DNA of 64,000 nt from Flavobacterium rhamnosiphilum. Lineage in GTDB: Bacteria; Bacteroidota; Bacteroidia; Flavobacteriales; Flavobacteriaceae. Location of the stretch: NCBI RefSeq assembly GCF_004349195.1, contig NZ_SMLG01000010.1, positions 1 through 64,000 on the forward strand, given 5' to 3'. The position numbers and the translations under genes are program-made. Shown here piece after piece: positions 34,395 to 41,760 of the stretch; position 1 is the first letter of the stretch; every line of letters begins with the position of its first letter. The notes below the pieces were generated by a model that ran no database searches, was not told where the DNA came from, and was given only the letters and a program-made list of their open reading frames with translations.

Positions 34395-35417
34395 ATGAAA
34401 AAACTACAAAAGACAATAATTCTACTATTTTTAGTTCAAATAAGTTTTGGACAAAACTTAAACATAATAAATAATCAAGCGATTCAATTTAGTCTGAAAC
34501 AAAAAAATGACACAATTGATTTTATATTAGTTGACACTAAAACAGATGAAAAAAAACCAATATTCTTATTTTGTCAAGGTTCTTTACCTATGCCTTTATT
34601 TGTAAAACCTGAAAAAGGAAAAATGTGGATGATTGGTGGCGGAATTACAAATTTCGATTTAAATGAACTCAAAAAAAGTTATCATTTAATTGTAATTTCT
34701 ATGCCAAAAACACCTGTAATTGTTAATGAAAAAAACTTGAATAAATCTTATTGTTACATTCCAAATCCAAATGAACCAGATGAATTTGACAAAGAATATG
34801 TAAAATCTGATTATTTAGAAAATTATGAAAATAGAGCAAAAGAAGTTTTGAAATTTTTGCGTAAACAAAAATGGGTAAATAATTCCAAATTGATTGTAGC
34901 AGGACATTCACAAGGTTCAAAAGTGGCAACATTAATTGCATTGAACAATGAAAATGTTACCAATTTAGGCTTATTTGGAGCAAATCCATTCGGTAGAATT
35001 GACCAAAACATTAGAGATTATAGAAAAAGTGCCGAAAGCAAGGAAATAACTTGGGAAGAAGCTGATGAACAAATTGAGAAAACATATCAAATGTATAGAG
35101 ATTCTTACGACGAAGATATTTTGAATAAAAATCCATATTTATTAGCTTGGAAATCTTTTTCAAGACCTTTAATAAACGATTGGTTGAAAATCAAAATTCC
35201 AACTTATTTAGCTTATGGAACTAATGATATTGCTTCTGATTTGTGCGATTTAGTTCCTTTATTTTATATTCAAAATTCAAAAACAAACTTGACATATAAA
35301 AGACACTTAAATTTAGAACATAATTTCTTTGAAGTAAATGAAAATGGAAGAGCAAATTATGAAAAAGAACATTGGAAAGCAGTTATGAATGAATTTATTA
35401 AATGGACATTAAAATAA
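34395..35417 (+). CDS. Secreted alpha/beta hydrolase
   Basis: The 340-residue protein starts with a signal peptide (residues 1-19, ending in ISFGQ). It carries a nucleophile elbow GHSQGSKVA with Ser near residue 172. An oxyanion-type segment LFCQGSLPMPL is seen near residue 58, and late His-containing strands are present (HNFFEVNENGRANYEKEHW). The family is broad, with dipeptidyl-peptidase, esterase and lipase-like members, so the substrate is not defined. It begins nine bases after the GTTGGC end of the boundary element, like the gene at 143-904. It is AT-rich relative to the following rlmD gene. Confidence 0.82.
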   Translation: MKKLQKTIILLFLVQISFGQNLNIINNQAIQFSLKQKNDTIDFILVDTKTDEKKPIFLFCQGSLPMPLFVKPEKGKMWMIGGGITNFDLNELKKSYHLIVISMPKTPVIVNEKNLNKSYCYIPNPNEPDEFDKEYVKSDYLENYENRAKEVLKFLRKQKWVNNSKLIVAGHSQGSKVATLIALNNENVTNLGLFGANPFGRIDQNIRDYRKSAESKEITWEEADEQIEKTYQMYRDSYDEDILNKNPYLLAWKSFSRPLINDWLKIKIPTYLAYGTNDIASDLCDLVPLFYIQNSKTNLTYKRHLNLEHNFFEVNENGRANYEKEHWKAVMNEFIKWTLK

Positions 35418-35464
35418 ATCAAAAACTCCACCTCCTGCACAACAAAACCCAATTCTCACCCACA

Positions 35465-35625
35465 ATTCCCCTGCCCCCGATTGCAGCGAAAAACCCGCAG
35501 TTTCGAAAGCTTTGGAACACTTGCCGGTAAAGAGCGACTCCCGAAGTTTCGGGAGAAGCTCCTTTACGGGCGTAGTGTTGCTGCTTGCGGAACGAGGATT
35601 TGCAGCGGAAAGCGGGAATTGGCTC
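35465..35625. repeat. GC-rich intergenic repeat with long hairpin
   Basis: This block is far richer in G and C than its surroundings. A near-perfect hairpin GTAAAGAGCGACTCCCGAA/TTCGGGAGAAGCTCCTTTAC lies at about 35527-35567. It is flanked by two direct copies of GATTGCAGCG-AAA (35476 region and 35598 region, the second GATTTGCAGCGGAAA). The hairpin core AAAGAGCGAC..GAAGCTCCTTT recurs in shorter form at 61497-61528. It looks like a dispersed chromosomal repeat. No reading frame here is convincing. Confidence 0.65.
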
Positions 35626-35689
35626 AAATAAAAAACACTTGAAATTAAAAATATTTCACAATTTGAATTTATAAAACCATTCAAACGCT

Positions 35690-35697
35690 TATTTTTG
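35690..35697 (+). promoter_or_regulatory. -7 box of rlmD, possibly leaderless
   Basis: TATTTTTG fits TAnnTTTG and ends only four bases before ATG 35702. A start site at the usual distance would fall on or near the A of the ATG, suggesting a leaderless mRNA. A TTTG at 35662 is slightly too far upstream for an ideal -33 box. Confidence 0.45.
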
Positions 35698-35701
35698 CGC
35701 T

Positions 35702-37114
35702 ATGGCAAAGAAAAATACAGACAAAGTTGTCTTTCATCAAATAAAAGTCCTTGATGCTGGTGCAAAAGGCGTTTCGGTAGCAAAGGCTCCCGACGGAAAA
35801 GTAGTTTTTATCCCGAATGTGGTTCCGGGTGATGTGGTTGATGTGCAGACTTTCAAGAAGCGCAAGGCCTATTATGAAGGAAAAGCGGTTCATTTTCATG
35901 AATACTCAGAACATCGCGTAGAACCGGTTTGTGAGCACTTTGGTGTTTGTGGCGGTTGTAAATGGCAGAATATGAAATACAGCCAACAGTTGTATTACAA
36001 GCAAAATGAGGTTTTGAATCATTTGCAACGCATCGGAAAAATAGAACTTCCGGAATTCGAACCGATTCTAGGTTCAGAAAAACAGTTTTTTTACAGAAAC
36101 AAAATGGAATTTTCGTTTTCGAACAGCCGTTGGTTGACCGAAAAAGAAATTGACAGCACCGAAGATTTAGGAAACAGAAATGCACTTGGTTTTCACATTC
36201 CGAAAATGTGGGACAAAATCCTAGACATCAATAAATGTCATTTACAGGAAGATCCATCAAACGCAATTAGAAACGAAGTGAGAGCTTTTGCGAATGAGCA
36301 TGGTTTGACTTTCTTTAACCCAAGAGCGCACGAAGGTTTATTGAGAACTTTGATGTTACGCACCGCTTCAACTGGTGAAATCATGGTGTTGATTCAGTTT
36401 TTTGAAAACGACAAAGCCAACAGAGAATTAATCCTAGACCATCTTTACGAGAAATTCCCGCAAATTACTTCGCTGCAATATGTGGTGAACAACAAAGCGA
36501 ACGATACTTTATACGATACCGATATTAAATTATACAAAGGAAGAGATTACATTTTGGAAGAAATGGAAGGGTTGAAGTTTAGCATTAATGCGAAATCTTT
36601 TTACCAAACCAATTCCGACCAAGCATACGAATTGTACAAAATAACTCGTGATTTTGCTGGTCTTACCGGAAACGAAATCGTTTATGATTTATACACAGGA
36701 ACAGGAACTATTGCACAGTTTGTTTCTAAAAAAGCAAAAAAAGTAATTGGTGTAGAAAGTGTTCCTGAAGCGATTAAAGACGCAAAACTGAATGCTGAAC
36801 GCAATGAAATCACCAATTGTGAGTTCTTTGTAGGAGATATGAAAGTAGTTTTCAACGATAGTTTCATCGCACAACACGGTCATCCTGATGTGATTATCAC
36901 CGATCCGCCAAGAGACGGAATGCACAAAGACGTAATTGAACAAATTATGAAAATTGCTCCTGAAAAAGTGGTTTATGTAAGTTGTAATTCGGCTACACAA
37001 GCGCGTGACTTGGCTTTGATGGACGAGAAATACAAAGTGACCCGGGTACGTCCTGTGGATATGTTTCCACAAACGCATCACGTGGAGAATGTTGTACTTT
37101 TGGAAAAAAGATAA
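35702..37114 (+). CDS. rlmD: 23S rRNA (uracil-C5)-methyltransferase RlmD
   Basis: The 470-residue SAM-dependent enzyme of the TrmA/RumA family methylates U1939 of 23S rRNA in E. coli. Residues 1-65 form a TRAM domain. The Fe-S cluster cysteines are in CEHFGVCGGCKWQ near residue 79. The SAM motif is VYDLYTGTGTIAQF, the substrate Asp-Pro-Pro motif is VIITDPPRDGMHKDV, and the catalytic Cys is in VVYVSCNSATQARDL. The start is ATG 35702. It stands alone behind the GC-rich repeat and has a possible leaderless promoter. In Flavobacteria the downstream DUF6452/DUF6048 genes are common companions. Confidence 0.93.
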   Translation: MAKKNTDKVVFHQIKVLDAGAKGVSVAKAPDGKVVFIPNVVPGDVVDVQTFKKRKAYYEGKAVHFHEYSEHRVEPVCEHFGVCGGCKWQNMKYSQQLYYKQNEVLNHLQRIGKIELPEFEPILGSEKQFFYRNKMEFSFSNSRWLTEKEIDSTEDLGNRNALGFHIPKMWDKILDINKCHLQEDPSNAIRNEVRAFANEHGLTFFNPRAHEGLLRTLMLRTASTGEIMVLIQFFENDKANRELILDHLYEKFPQITSLQYVVNNKANDTLYDTDIKLYKGRDYILEEMEGLKFSINAKSFYQTNSDQAYELYKITRDFAGLTGNEIVYDLYTGTGTIAQFVSKKAKKVIGVESVPEAIKDAKLNAERNEITNCEFFVGDMKVVFNDSFIAQHGHPDVIITDPPRDGMHKDVIEQIMKIAPEKVVYVSCNSATQARDLALMDEKYKVTRVRPVDMFPQTHHVENVVLLEKR

Positions 37115-37270
37115 TTGATTTTTGATTGCTTCGCCAGTTCGCAAAAGCTCGGGTGCAGATTTTAAAAATTGATATTGCTATTGCCATTGCTATTGTTTTT
37201 ATCATTGTCATTGAAATTTTTCATTTCAGCTATCCTATTGCACACCGAATTACACAAAAACAAATTGTAA

Positions 37271-37810
37271 ATGAAAAAAATAATTTTATTGGTATTCGTA
37301 TTAGCGCTATCCTTCTCCAGTTGTGAGAAAGATGATATTTGCGATGCAAATACACCCACAACGCCTCGTTTGGTGATTGGCTTTTATGATTTCTTGAATC
37401 CTTCGGTTTTAAAAAACGTGACAAATCTAAAAGTAGTTGGCGAAGGAATGACGGATGGAATTATTTTTAATGCCAGTGCGACAGATGATTCAAAATACCT
37501 GACAAACGGAAGCACGATTTCGATTCCGTTAAGAACGATAGGAACTACAACCAGTTATAGTTTTACTTTAAATTCTGGCAATCCAAATCCAGCTTTGGTG
37601 AACCAAGACAATATAAAATTTGATTATACGACACAAGAGTTATTTGTGTCGAGAGCTTGTGGCTATAAAACCATTTTTACATTAGACCCAACAAATCCAT
37701 ACACACATACCGATGCTGCAGTTGCAGACACAAAATGGATAAAACACATCTCGGTTGAAAAAAGTAACATAGAAAACGAAAATGAAACACACATTAAGAT
37801 CTTTTTTTAG
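37271..37810 (+). CDS. DUF6452-like lipoprotein
   Basis: The 179-residue product begins with a lipoprotein signal peptide ending in LALSFSSC, with the Cys at residue 18. After EKDDICDANTPTTPRLVIGFYD, a sequence typical of the DUF6452 family, the mature part is beta-rich and contains a late cysteine (VSRACGYKTIFTL). Function is unknown. It overlaps the next gene by 29 bases, so the two products are probably made together. The 156-base gap before it holds a degenerate ATTGNY repeat (about 37168-37212). Confidence 0.8.
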   Translation: MKKIILLVFVLALSFSSCEKDDICDANTPTTPRLVIGFYDFLNPSVLKNVTNLKVVGEGMTDGIIFNASATDDSKYLTNGSTISIPLRTIGTTTSYSFTLNSGNPNPALVNQDNIKFDYTTQELFVSRACGYKTIFTLDPTNPYTHTDAAVADTKWIKHISVEKSNIENENETHIKIFF

Positions 37811-38618
37811 TTTTTGTCTCCTATTATCGTTGACTTTGGCACAAGCTCAGGAAACTACTCCTGTAAAAAGTGATCCAAAAAGCACCAAAACGGATCAGAT
37901 AGTTCCTGAAGCGCCTTTACCATTGGTCGAAATTAGTCCTGAAATTATAAAGAGCGATTCGATTCCTGTAAAAACTGACCGATACGGAATTCGTGTTGGA
38001 CTAGATTTATTCAAACTGACACGCGCTTTATACGACAAAGATTATAAAGGAATTGAGTTTGTGGGAGATTATCGATTGACGAAGAAATATTTTTTGGCTG
38101 CCGAAATTGGAAACGAAAATAAAACCACGGATGATGACCGTGTGAATTTTACTACCAAAGGTTCGTACCTAAAAGCAGGTTTTGATTACAACGCCTATGA
38201 AAACTGGCTGGATATGGAAAACATCATTTCTATAGGAATGCGTTACGGTTTCAGTACTTTTAATCAGCAATTAAACAGTTATAGAATTTACAATGCCAAT
38301 CCTTATTTTGGTGAAGTTCCTGTAATTGCTTCCAGTCAAAAATTTGATGGATTAACTGCCAGTTGGATTGAAGTGGTGGCTGCAGTGAAAGCGAAAGTAT
38401 TCAATAATGTTTTTATGGGTTTCAGTCTTCGATTGAACCGATTAGTAACCAACAAAGAACCGGAGAATTTCTCCAACTTATATATTCCCGGGTTTAATAG
38501 GACTTACGATGGCGATTTTGGAGTAGGATTCAACTATACCGTTACTTATTTTGTTCCTATTTATAAGAAGAAAGTAAAACCTGTTGCAGTTCCAAAAAAA
38601 GTTGATACCAAAAAGTAA
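37782..38618 (+). CDS. DUF6048-family outer-membrane protein
   Basis: The 278-residue protein starts with a signal peptide (about residues 1-22, LTLAQAQ). A proline- and lysine-rich linker to residue 60 leads into a beta-rich region with alternating aromatic residues (RYGIRVGLDLFKLTRALYD, GVGFNYTVTYFVPIYKKK) that looks like a small outer-membrane barrel. It matches the DUF6048 type of Flavobacteriia. Its start lies inside the DUF6452-like gene, showing tight coupling. Function is unknown. A bidirectional terminator follows. Confidence 0.82.
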   Translation: MKHTLRSFFSFCLLLSLTLAQAQETTPVKSDPKSTKTDQIVPEAPLPLVEISPEIIKSDSIPVKTDRYGIRVGLDLFKLTRALYDKDYKGIEFVGDYRLTKKYFLAAEIGNENKTTDDDRVNFTTKGSYLKAGFDYNAYENWLDMENIISIGMRYGFSTFNQQLNSYRIYNANPYFGEVPVIASSQKFDGLTASWIEVVAAVKAKVFNNVFMGFSLRLNRLVTNKEPENFSNLYIPGFNRTYDGDFGVGFNYTVTYFVPIYKKKVKPVAVPKKVDTKK

Positions 38619-38642
38619 TTACGAATTTAGAATTCCAAATAA

Positions 38643-38687
38643 AAAAATATCGCAAAGAAAACAACAGTTCTCTTTGCGATATTTTTT
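38643..38687. terminator. Bidirectional terminator
   Basis: AAAAATATCGCAAAGA pairs with TCTTTGCGATATTTTT around a short loop, between the DUF6048 gene and the convergent small membrane protein gene. Confidence 0.9.
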
Positions 38688-38707
38688 GTTGTTAGAATAA
38701 ACTAAAA

Positions 38708-38944
38708 CTATCTTATTTCCTTAATTCCTTTCATGAAAATCCATTTCATGAATAATTTCTCTCCGTCTTTCGTTTTTACGGATTGAAATTTTGGTGCCAA
38801 AAGTGTTCCTATAACAAATGCGGTTAACGGAATCCAAAAACTAGTTAAATTAGTAAAACGTTCCACTAAAAATCGGGCGGAAATAAATAATATTGCAAAA
38901 CATCCCAGTTGGTACAGAAATGCTCGTATTTGTAATTTGGTCAT
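38708..38944 (-). CDS. Small membrane protein (78 aa)
   Basis: The product has two hydrophobic spans (about residues 8-25 and 33-50) and a basic C-terminal tail ending in FMKWIFMKGIKEIR. No named family is recognised. It lies 49 bases downstream of the RNA methyltransferase gene on the same strand and probably shares its transcript. A clear terminator follows, which supports it as a real gene. Confidence 0.7.
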   Translation of the reverse strand: MTKLQIRAFLYQLGCFAILFISARFLVERFTNLTSFWIPLTAFVIGTLLAPKFQSVKTKDGEKLFMKWIFMKGIKEIR

Positions 38945-38993
38945 AATAAATTATGATTTGTAAGTTATGAATATTATGTGTTTTTTAATCTTA

Positions 38994-40199
38994 TTATTCC
39001 GGAGTGCTGTCTGAAATCTGATCCGTATTATCGGAATCCTGAACAACTTGAAACTTCGTTCTTTTGCTTCCTTCGTACATTTCGTATTTTACTAAACGTG
39101 CTTCTAAACCAGCATTAAAAAGCTTGATTTTTCTCGAAGGTTTTAATCCTACAAATTTCAATGCTTCCAGATTTGCTGTAATCATCCAAGCATTAGTTCC
39201 CGGATAATTTTTCTTCAAGGTATCACCAATACTTTTGTAAAATTCTTCCATGTGAATATCCAAACGCTCATCATACGGAGGGTTGAAAACTATGTGCAGT
39301 TTCCCTTCTGAAGTTTTCTCAGTATCAAAAAAGTTCTTTTCTTCAATAGAAATATACTCATCAAGATTCGCATTTTTGATATTATCTTTGGCTTTTTGAA
39401 CGGCACTTGGTGCTTTATCATAGCCTTTTATGGTGTAATGAAACTCCCGAATTCGTTTCAATAAACTGTCTGAAATAGCATCAAACAAATCATTGTCCCA
39501 ATCGTTCCATTTTTCGAAAGCAAATTCTTTACGATTTATATTTGCCGGAATATTACAGGCAATCATTGCTGCTTCTGCTAAGAATGTTCCCGAACCACAC
39601 ATTGGATCCAAGAAATCAGTTTGTCCGTCCCAACCGGAAAGCAATAGAATTCCTGCTGCCAAAACCTCGTTTATAGGAGCAATATTGGTAGCGGTTCTGT
39701 ACCCACGTTGATTCAATGCATTTCCTGAAGTATCAAGCGCTACTGAAACCTGGTCTTTATCGATATGGATGTTGATTCTTAAATCAGGATGTACTTTATC
39801 AATACTTGGTCGTTGACCTGTTCTTTCTCTGAACTGATCCACAATCGCATCTTTACACTTTTGGGAAACAAATTCTGAGTGATTAAAATATTCCGAATGT
39901 ACCGTTGTATCAATCACAAATGTCTGATTGGCATTCAGTAATTTAGACCAATTCACTCCCGAAATGCCTTTGTATAAAGCCTGTTCGTTATTTGCCTTGA
40001 AAAAATAAATAGGTTTCAGAATTTTCAAAGCCGTACGTAAAGACAAATTTGCTTTGTACATAAAACCTTTATCTCCTTTAAAACTCACCATTCTCACACC
40101 CTGCTCGACGTTTTGTGCGCCCAGCATTTGCAATTCTTTCGCTAATATTTCTTCAAAACCAAAAAAGGTTTTGGCAACCATTTTATAATTATTTTCCAT
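38994..40199 (-). CDS. THUMP-domain class I RNA methyltransferase, RlmL-like
   Basis: About 401 residues from ATG 40199. The N-terminal THUMP region (MVAKTFFGFEEILAKELQML, then VEQGVRMVSFKG) precedes a UPF0020-type SAM domain. That domain has the motif FLDPMCGSGTFLAEAAMIA and the catalytic motif IVFNPPYDERLD, as in N2-guanine methyltransferases such as the N-terminal half of RlmL, which acts on G2445 of 23S rRNA. The RlmK half of E. coli RlmKL is absent, as in other Bacteroidota. The frame is open to 40223, but the internal ATG gives the expected N-terminus and the minus-strand -7 box at 40221-40228 excludes the longer form. Confidence 0.9.
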   Translation of the reverse strand: MENNYKMVAKTFFGFEEILAKELQMLGAQNVEQGVRMVSFKGDKGFMYKANLSLRTALKILKPIYFFKANNEQALYKGISGVNWSKLLNANQTFVIDTTVHSEYFNHSEFVSQKCKDAIVDQFRERTGQRPSIDKVHPDLRINIHIDKDQVSVALDTSGNALNQRGYRTATNIAPINEVLAAGILLLSGWDGQTDFLDPMCGSGTFLAEAAMIACNIPANINRKEFAFEKWNDWDNDLFDAISDSLLKRIREFHYTIKGYDKAPSAVQKAKDNIKNANLDEYISIEEKNFFDTEKTSEGKLHIVFNPPYDERLDIHMEEFYKSIGDTLKKNYPGTNAWMITANLEALKFVGLKPSRKIKLFNAGLEARLVKYEMYEGSKRTKFQVVQDSDNTDQISDSTPE

Positions 40200-40220
40200 T
40201 GTAAAATCAAGTATTCGTTG

Positions 40221-40239
40221 CAAAAATACACTAAATTTG
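40221..40239. promoter_or_regulatory. Divergent -7 boxes
   Basis: On the minus strand TATTTTTG (plus-strand 40221-40228) lies 21 bases before the RlmL-like start. On the plus strand TAAATTTG (40232-40239) lies 29 bases before the methyltransferase ATG at 40269. Both fit TAnnTTTG. The two boxes are only three bases apart. Confidence 0.45.
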
Positions 40240-40268
40240 CATCAATCGAATTAATTGAAAAAGAATAA

Positions 40269-41033
40269 ATGTCTGCAGCACAAAATCCGCCAACTGAAAA
40301 TCATCTGAAATCATCTGAAAACTGGTATACCTCTTGGTTTGATACTCCGTATTATCATATCCTTTACAAAGACAGAAACTACAGGGAAGCGCAGGTTTTT
40401 ATGGACAATCTTACCCATTATCTTAATCTTCCTGAAAAAGCAAAAGTATTGGATTTAGCCTGTGGCAAAGGCCGTCATTCTATTTATTTGAACCAATTAG
40501 GATTTAATGTTCTTGGTGCTGATTTATCTGAAAACAGCATTGCTGAGGCTTCTAAAAACACGAATGAAACGCTGCATTTCAAAGTTCACGACATGCGCGA
40601 ACCTTTTGAAGAAAAATTCGATGCTATTTTCAATTTATTTACCAGTTTTGGTTATTTCGAAAATGACGAAGACAATTTAATCACGCTAAAAGCCATCAAA
40701 GAAAGCCTTTCGGAATATGGTTTTGCCGTAATCGACTTTATGAATGTCAACCAAGTACTCGAAACCTTGGTTCCTGAAGAAACAAAAACAGTCGAAGGAA
40801 TCGATTTTCATATCAAGCGCTATCTAAAAGACGGTCATATTTTCAAGGAAATTGACTTTGAGGATAAAAGTCAAAAATTTCATTTTACCGAAAAAGTAAA
40901 AGCCCTTACCCTAAAAGATTTTGAGGAATTAATGGAAGAAGCCGGAATTTATCTATTGGATATTTTTGGCGATTACAAATTGAAAAAATTCCATAAAACA
41001 GACAGTGAACGCCTAATCATGATTTTTAAATAA
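40269..41033 (+). CDS. Class I SAM-dependent methyltransferase
   Basis: The 254-residue protein contains a Methyltransf_25-like SAM domain. Motif I is VLDLACGKGRHSIYLNQLGF near residue 63, the acidic motif II is LGADLSENSI, and FDAIFNLFTSFGYF is the motif IV-like segment. A C-terminal beta region (GIDFHIKRYLKDGHIFKEID) resembles that of small-molecule methyltransferases. The substrate is unknown. The next gene, a ZIP transporter, begins directly after its stop codon, so both are co-transcribed. Confidence 0.88.
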   Translation: MSAAQNPPTENHLKSSENWYTSWFDTPYYHILYKDRNYREAQVFMDNLTHYLNLPEKAKVLDLACGKGRHSIYLNQLGFNVLGADLSENSIAEASKNTNETLHFKVHDMREPFEEKFDAIFNLFTSFGYFENDEDNLITLKAIKESLSEYGFAVIDFMNVNQVLETLVPEETKTVEGIDFHIKRYLKDGHIFKEIDFEDKSQKFHFTEKVKALTLKDFEELMEEAGIYLLDIFGDYKLKKFHKTDSERLIMIFK

Positions 41034-41702
41034 ATGAATTACCTTTTACCTTTACTTTCTGTAATCATAGGATATATCGTCGCCTTGATTATACGACCAA
41101 AAAACAAAACCAACCTAAAATTGTTATTGGCTTTCAGTGGTTCTTTTTTACTTTCATTGACTGTGATGCATTTATTACCGGAAGTGTACGAAAGCGCCAA
41201 CCCTAACATTGGAATCTTTATCATGCTGGGGATTTTGTTCCAAATCATATTGGAGTTTTTCTCAAAAGGAGCCGAACACGGTCACGTTCACGGACACGAA
41301 ATAATAACCCAAATCCCGTGGTTGCTCTTCATCAGCCTTTGTATCCACGCCTTTCTGGAAGGATTTCCCGTGGGTCACCACCACGATTTAGCCATAGGCA
41401 TTGCCATTCACCATTTGCCCATTGCCATTATTCTGACTACCTTTTTCATCAACGCCAGTCTGGATAAAAAGGCCATCCTTTTTTTCATGGTTACTTTTGC
41501 CATTATGACGCCGCTGGGAACCATCCTGTCTGATTACATGCCGATATTAAACGTGTATCATACTGAAATCACAGCCGTTGTAATAGGAATATTATTTCAT
41601 ATTTCATCCACCATTATTTTTGAAACCAGCGAAGGACACAAATTCAATATCGCCAAAGTTTCGATGATTGTAATAGGAATCGCCTTGGCATATTTTATAT
41701 AA
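41034..41702 (+). CDS. ZIP-family metal transporter
   Basis: The 222-residue membrane protein has about seven or eight spans and the ZIP metal site. SLCIHAFLEGFPVGHHHD is the first His/Glu-containing helix (HxxxEG) and AIHHLPIAI the second. A histidine-rich loop (GAEHGHVHGHE) lies between spans 3 and 4, as in zinc and iron ZIP transporters. It likely takes up Zn2+ or a similar divalent ion into the cytoplasm. The start abuts the upstream methyltransferase stop. It ends in a long bidirectional terminator. Confidence 0.9.
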   Translation: MNYLLPLLSVIIGYIVALIIRPKNKTNLKLLLAFSGSFLLSLTVMHLLPEVYESANPNIGIFIMLGILFQIILEFFSKGAEHGHVHGHEIITQIPWLLFISLCIHAFLEGFPVGHHHDLAIGIAIHHLPIAIILTTFFINASLDKKAILFFMVTFAIMTPLGTILSDYMPILNVYHTEITAVVIGILFHISSTIIFETSEGHKFNIAKVSMIVIGIALAYFI

Positions 41703-41760
41703 TTTTAAATCTAATACCCAGGAAATTTAATTATTTTCTGGGTATTAGATTTAAAATTTT
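41701..41760. terminator. Long bidirectional terminator
   Basis: AATTTTAAATCTAATACCCAG pairs with its complement CTGGGTATTAGATTTAAAATT around an AT-rich loop. It overlaps the zip stop codon and ends next to the stop of the convergent outer-membrane gene. Confidence 0.88.

Noticed and set aside
35409..35684. A 91-residue minus-strand frame across the GC-rich repeat
   Set aside because: It lies almost entirely in the repeat, and its composition follows the hairpin rather than a protein.
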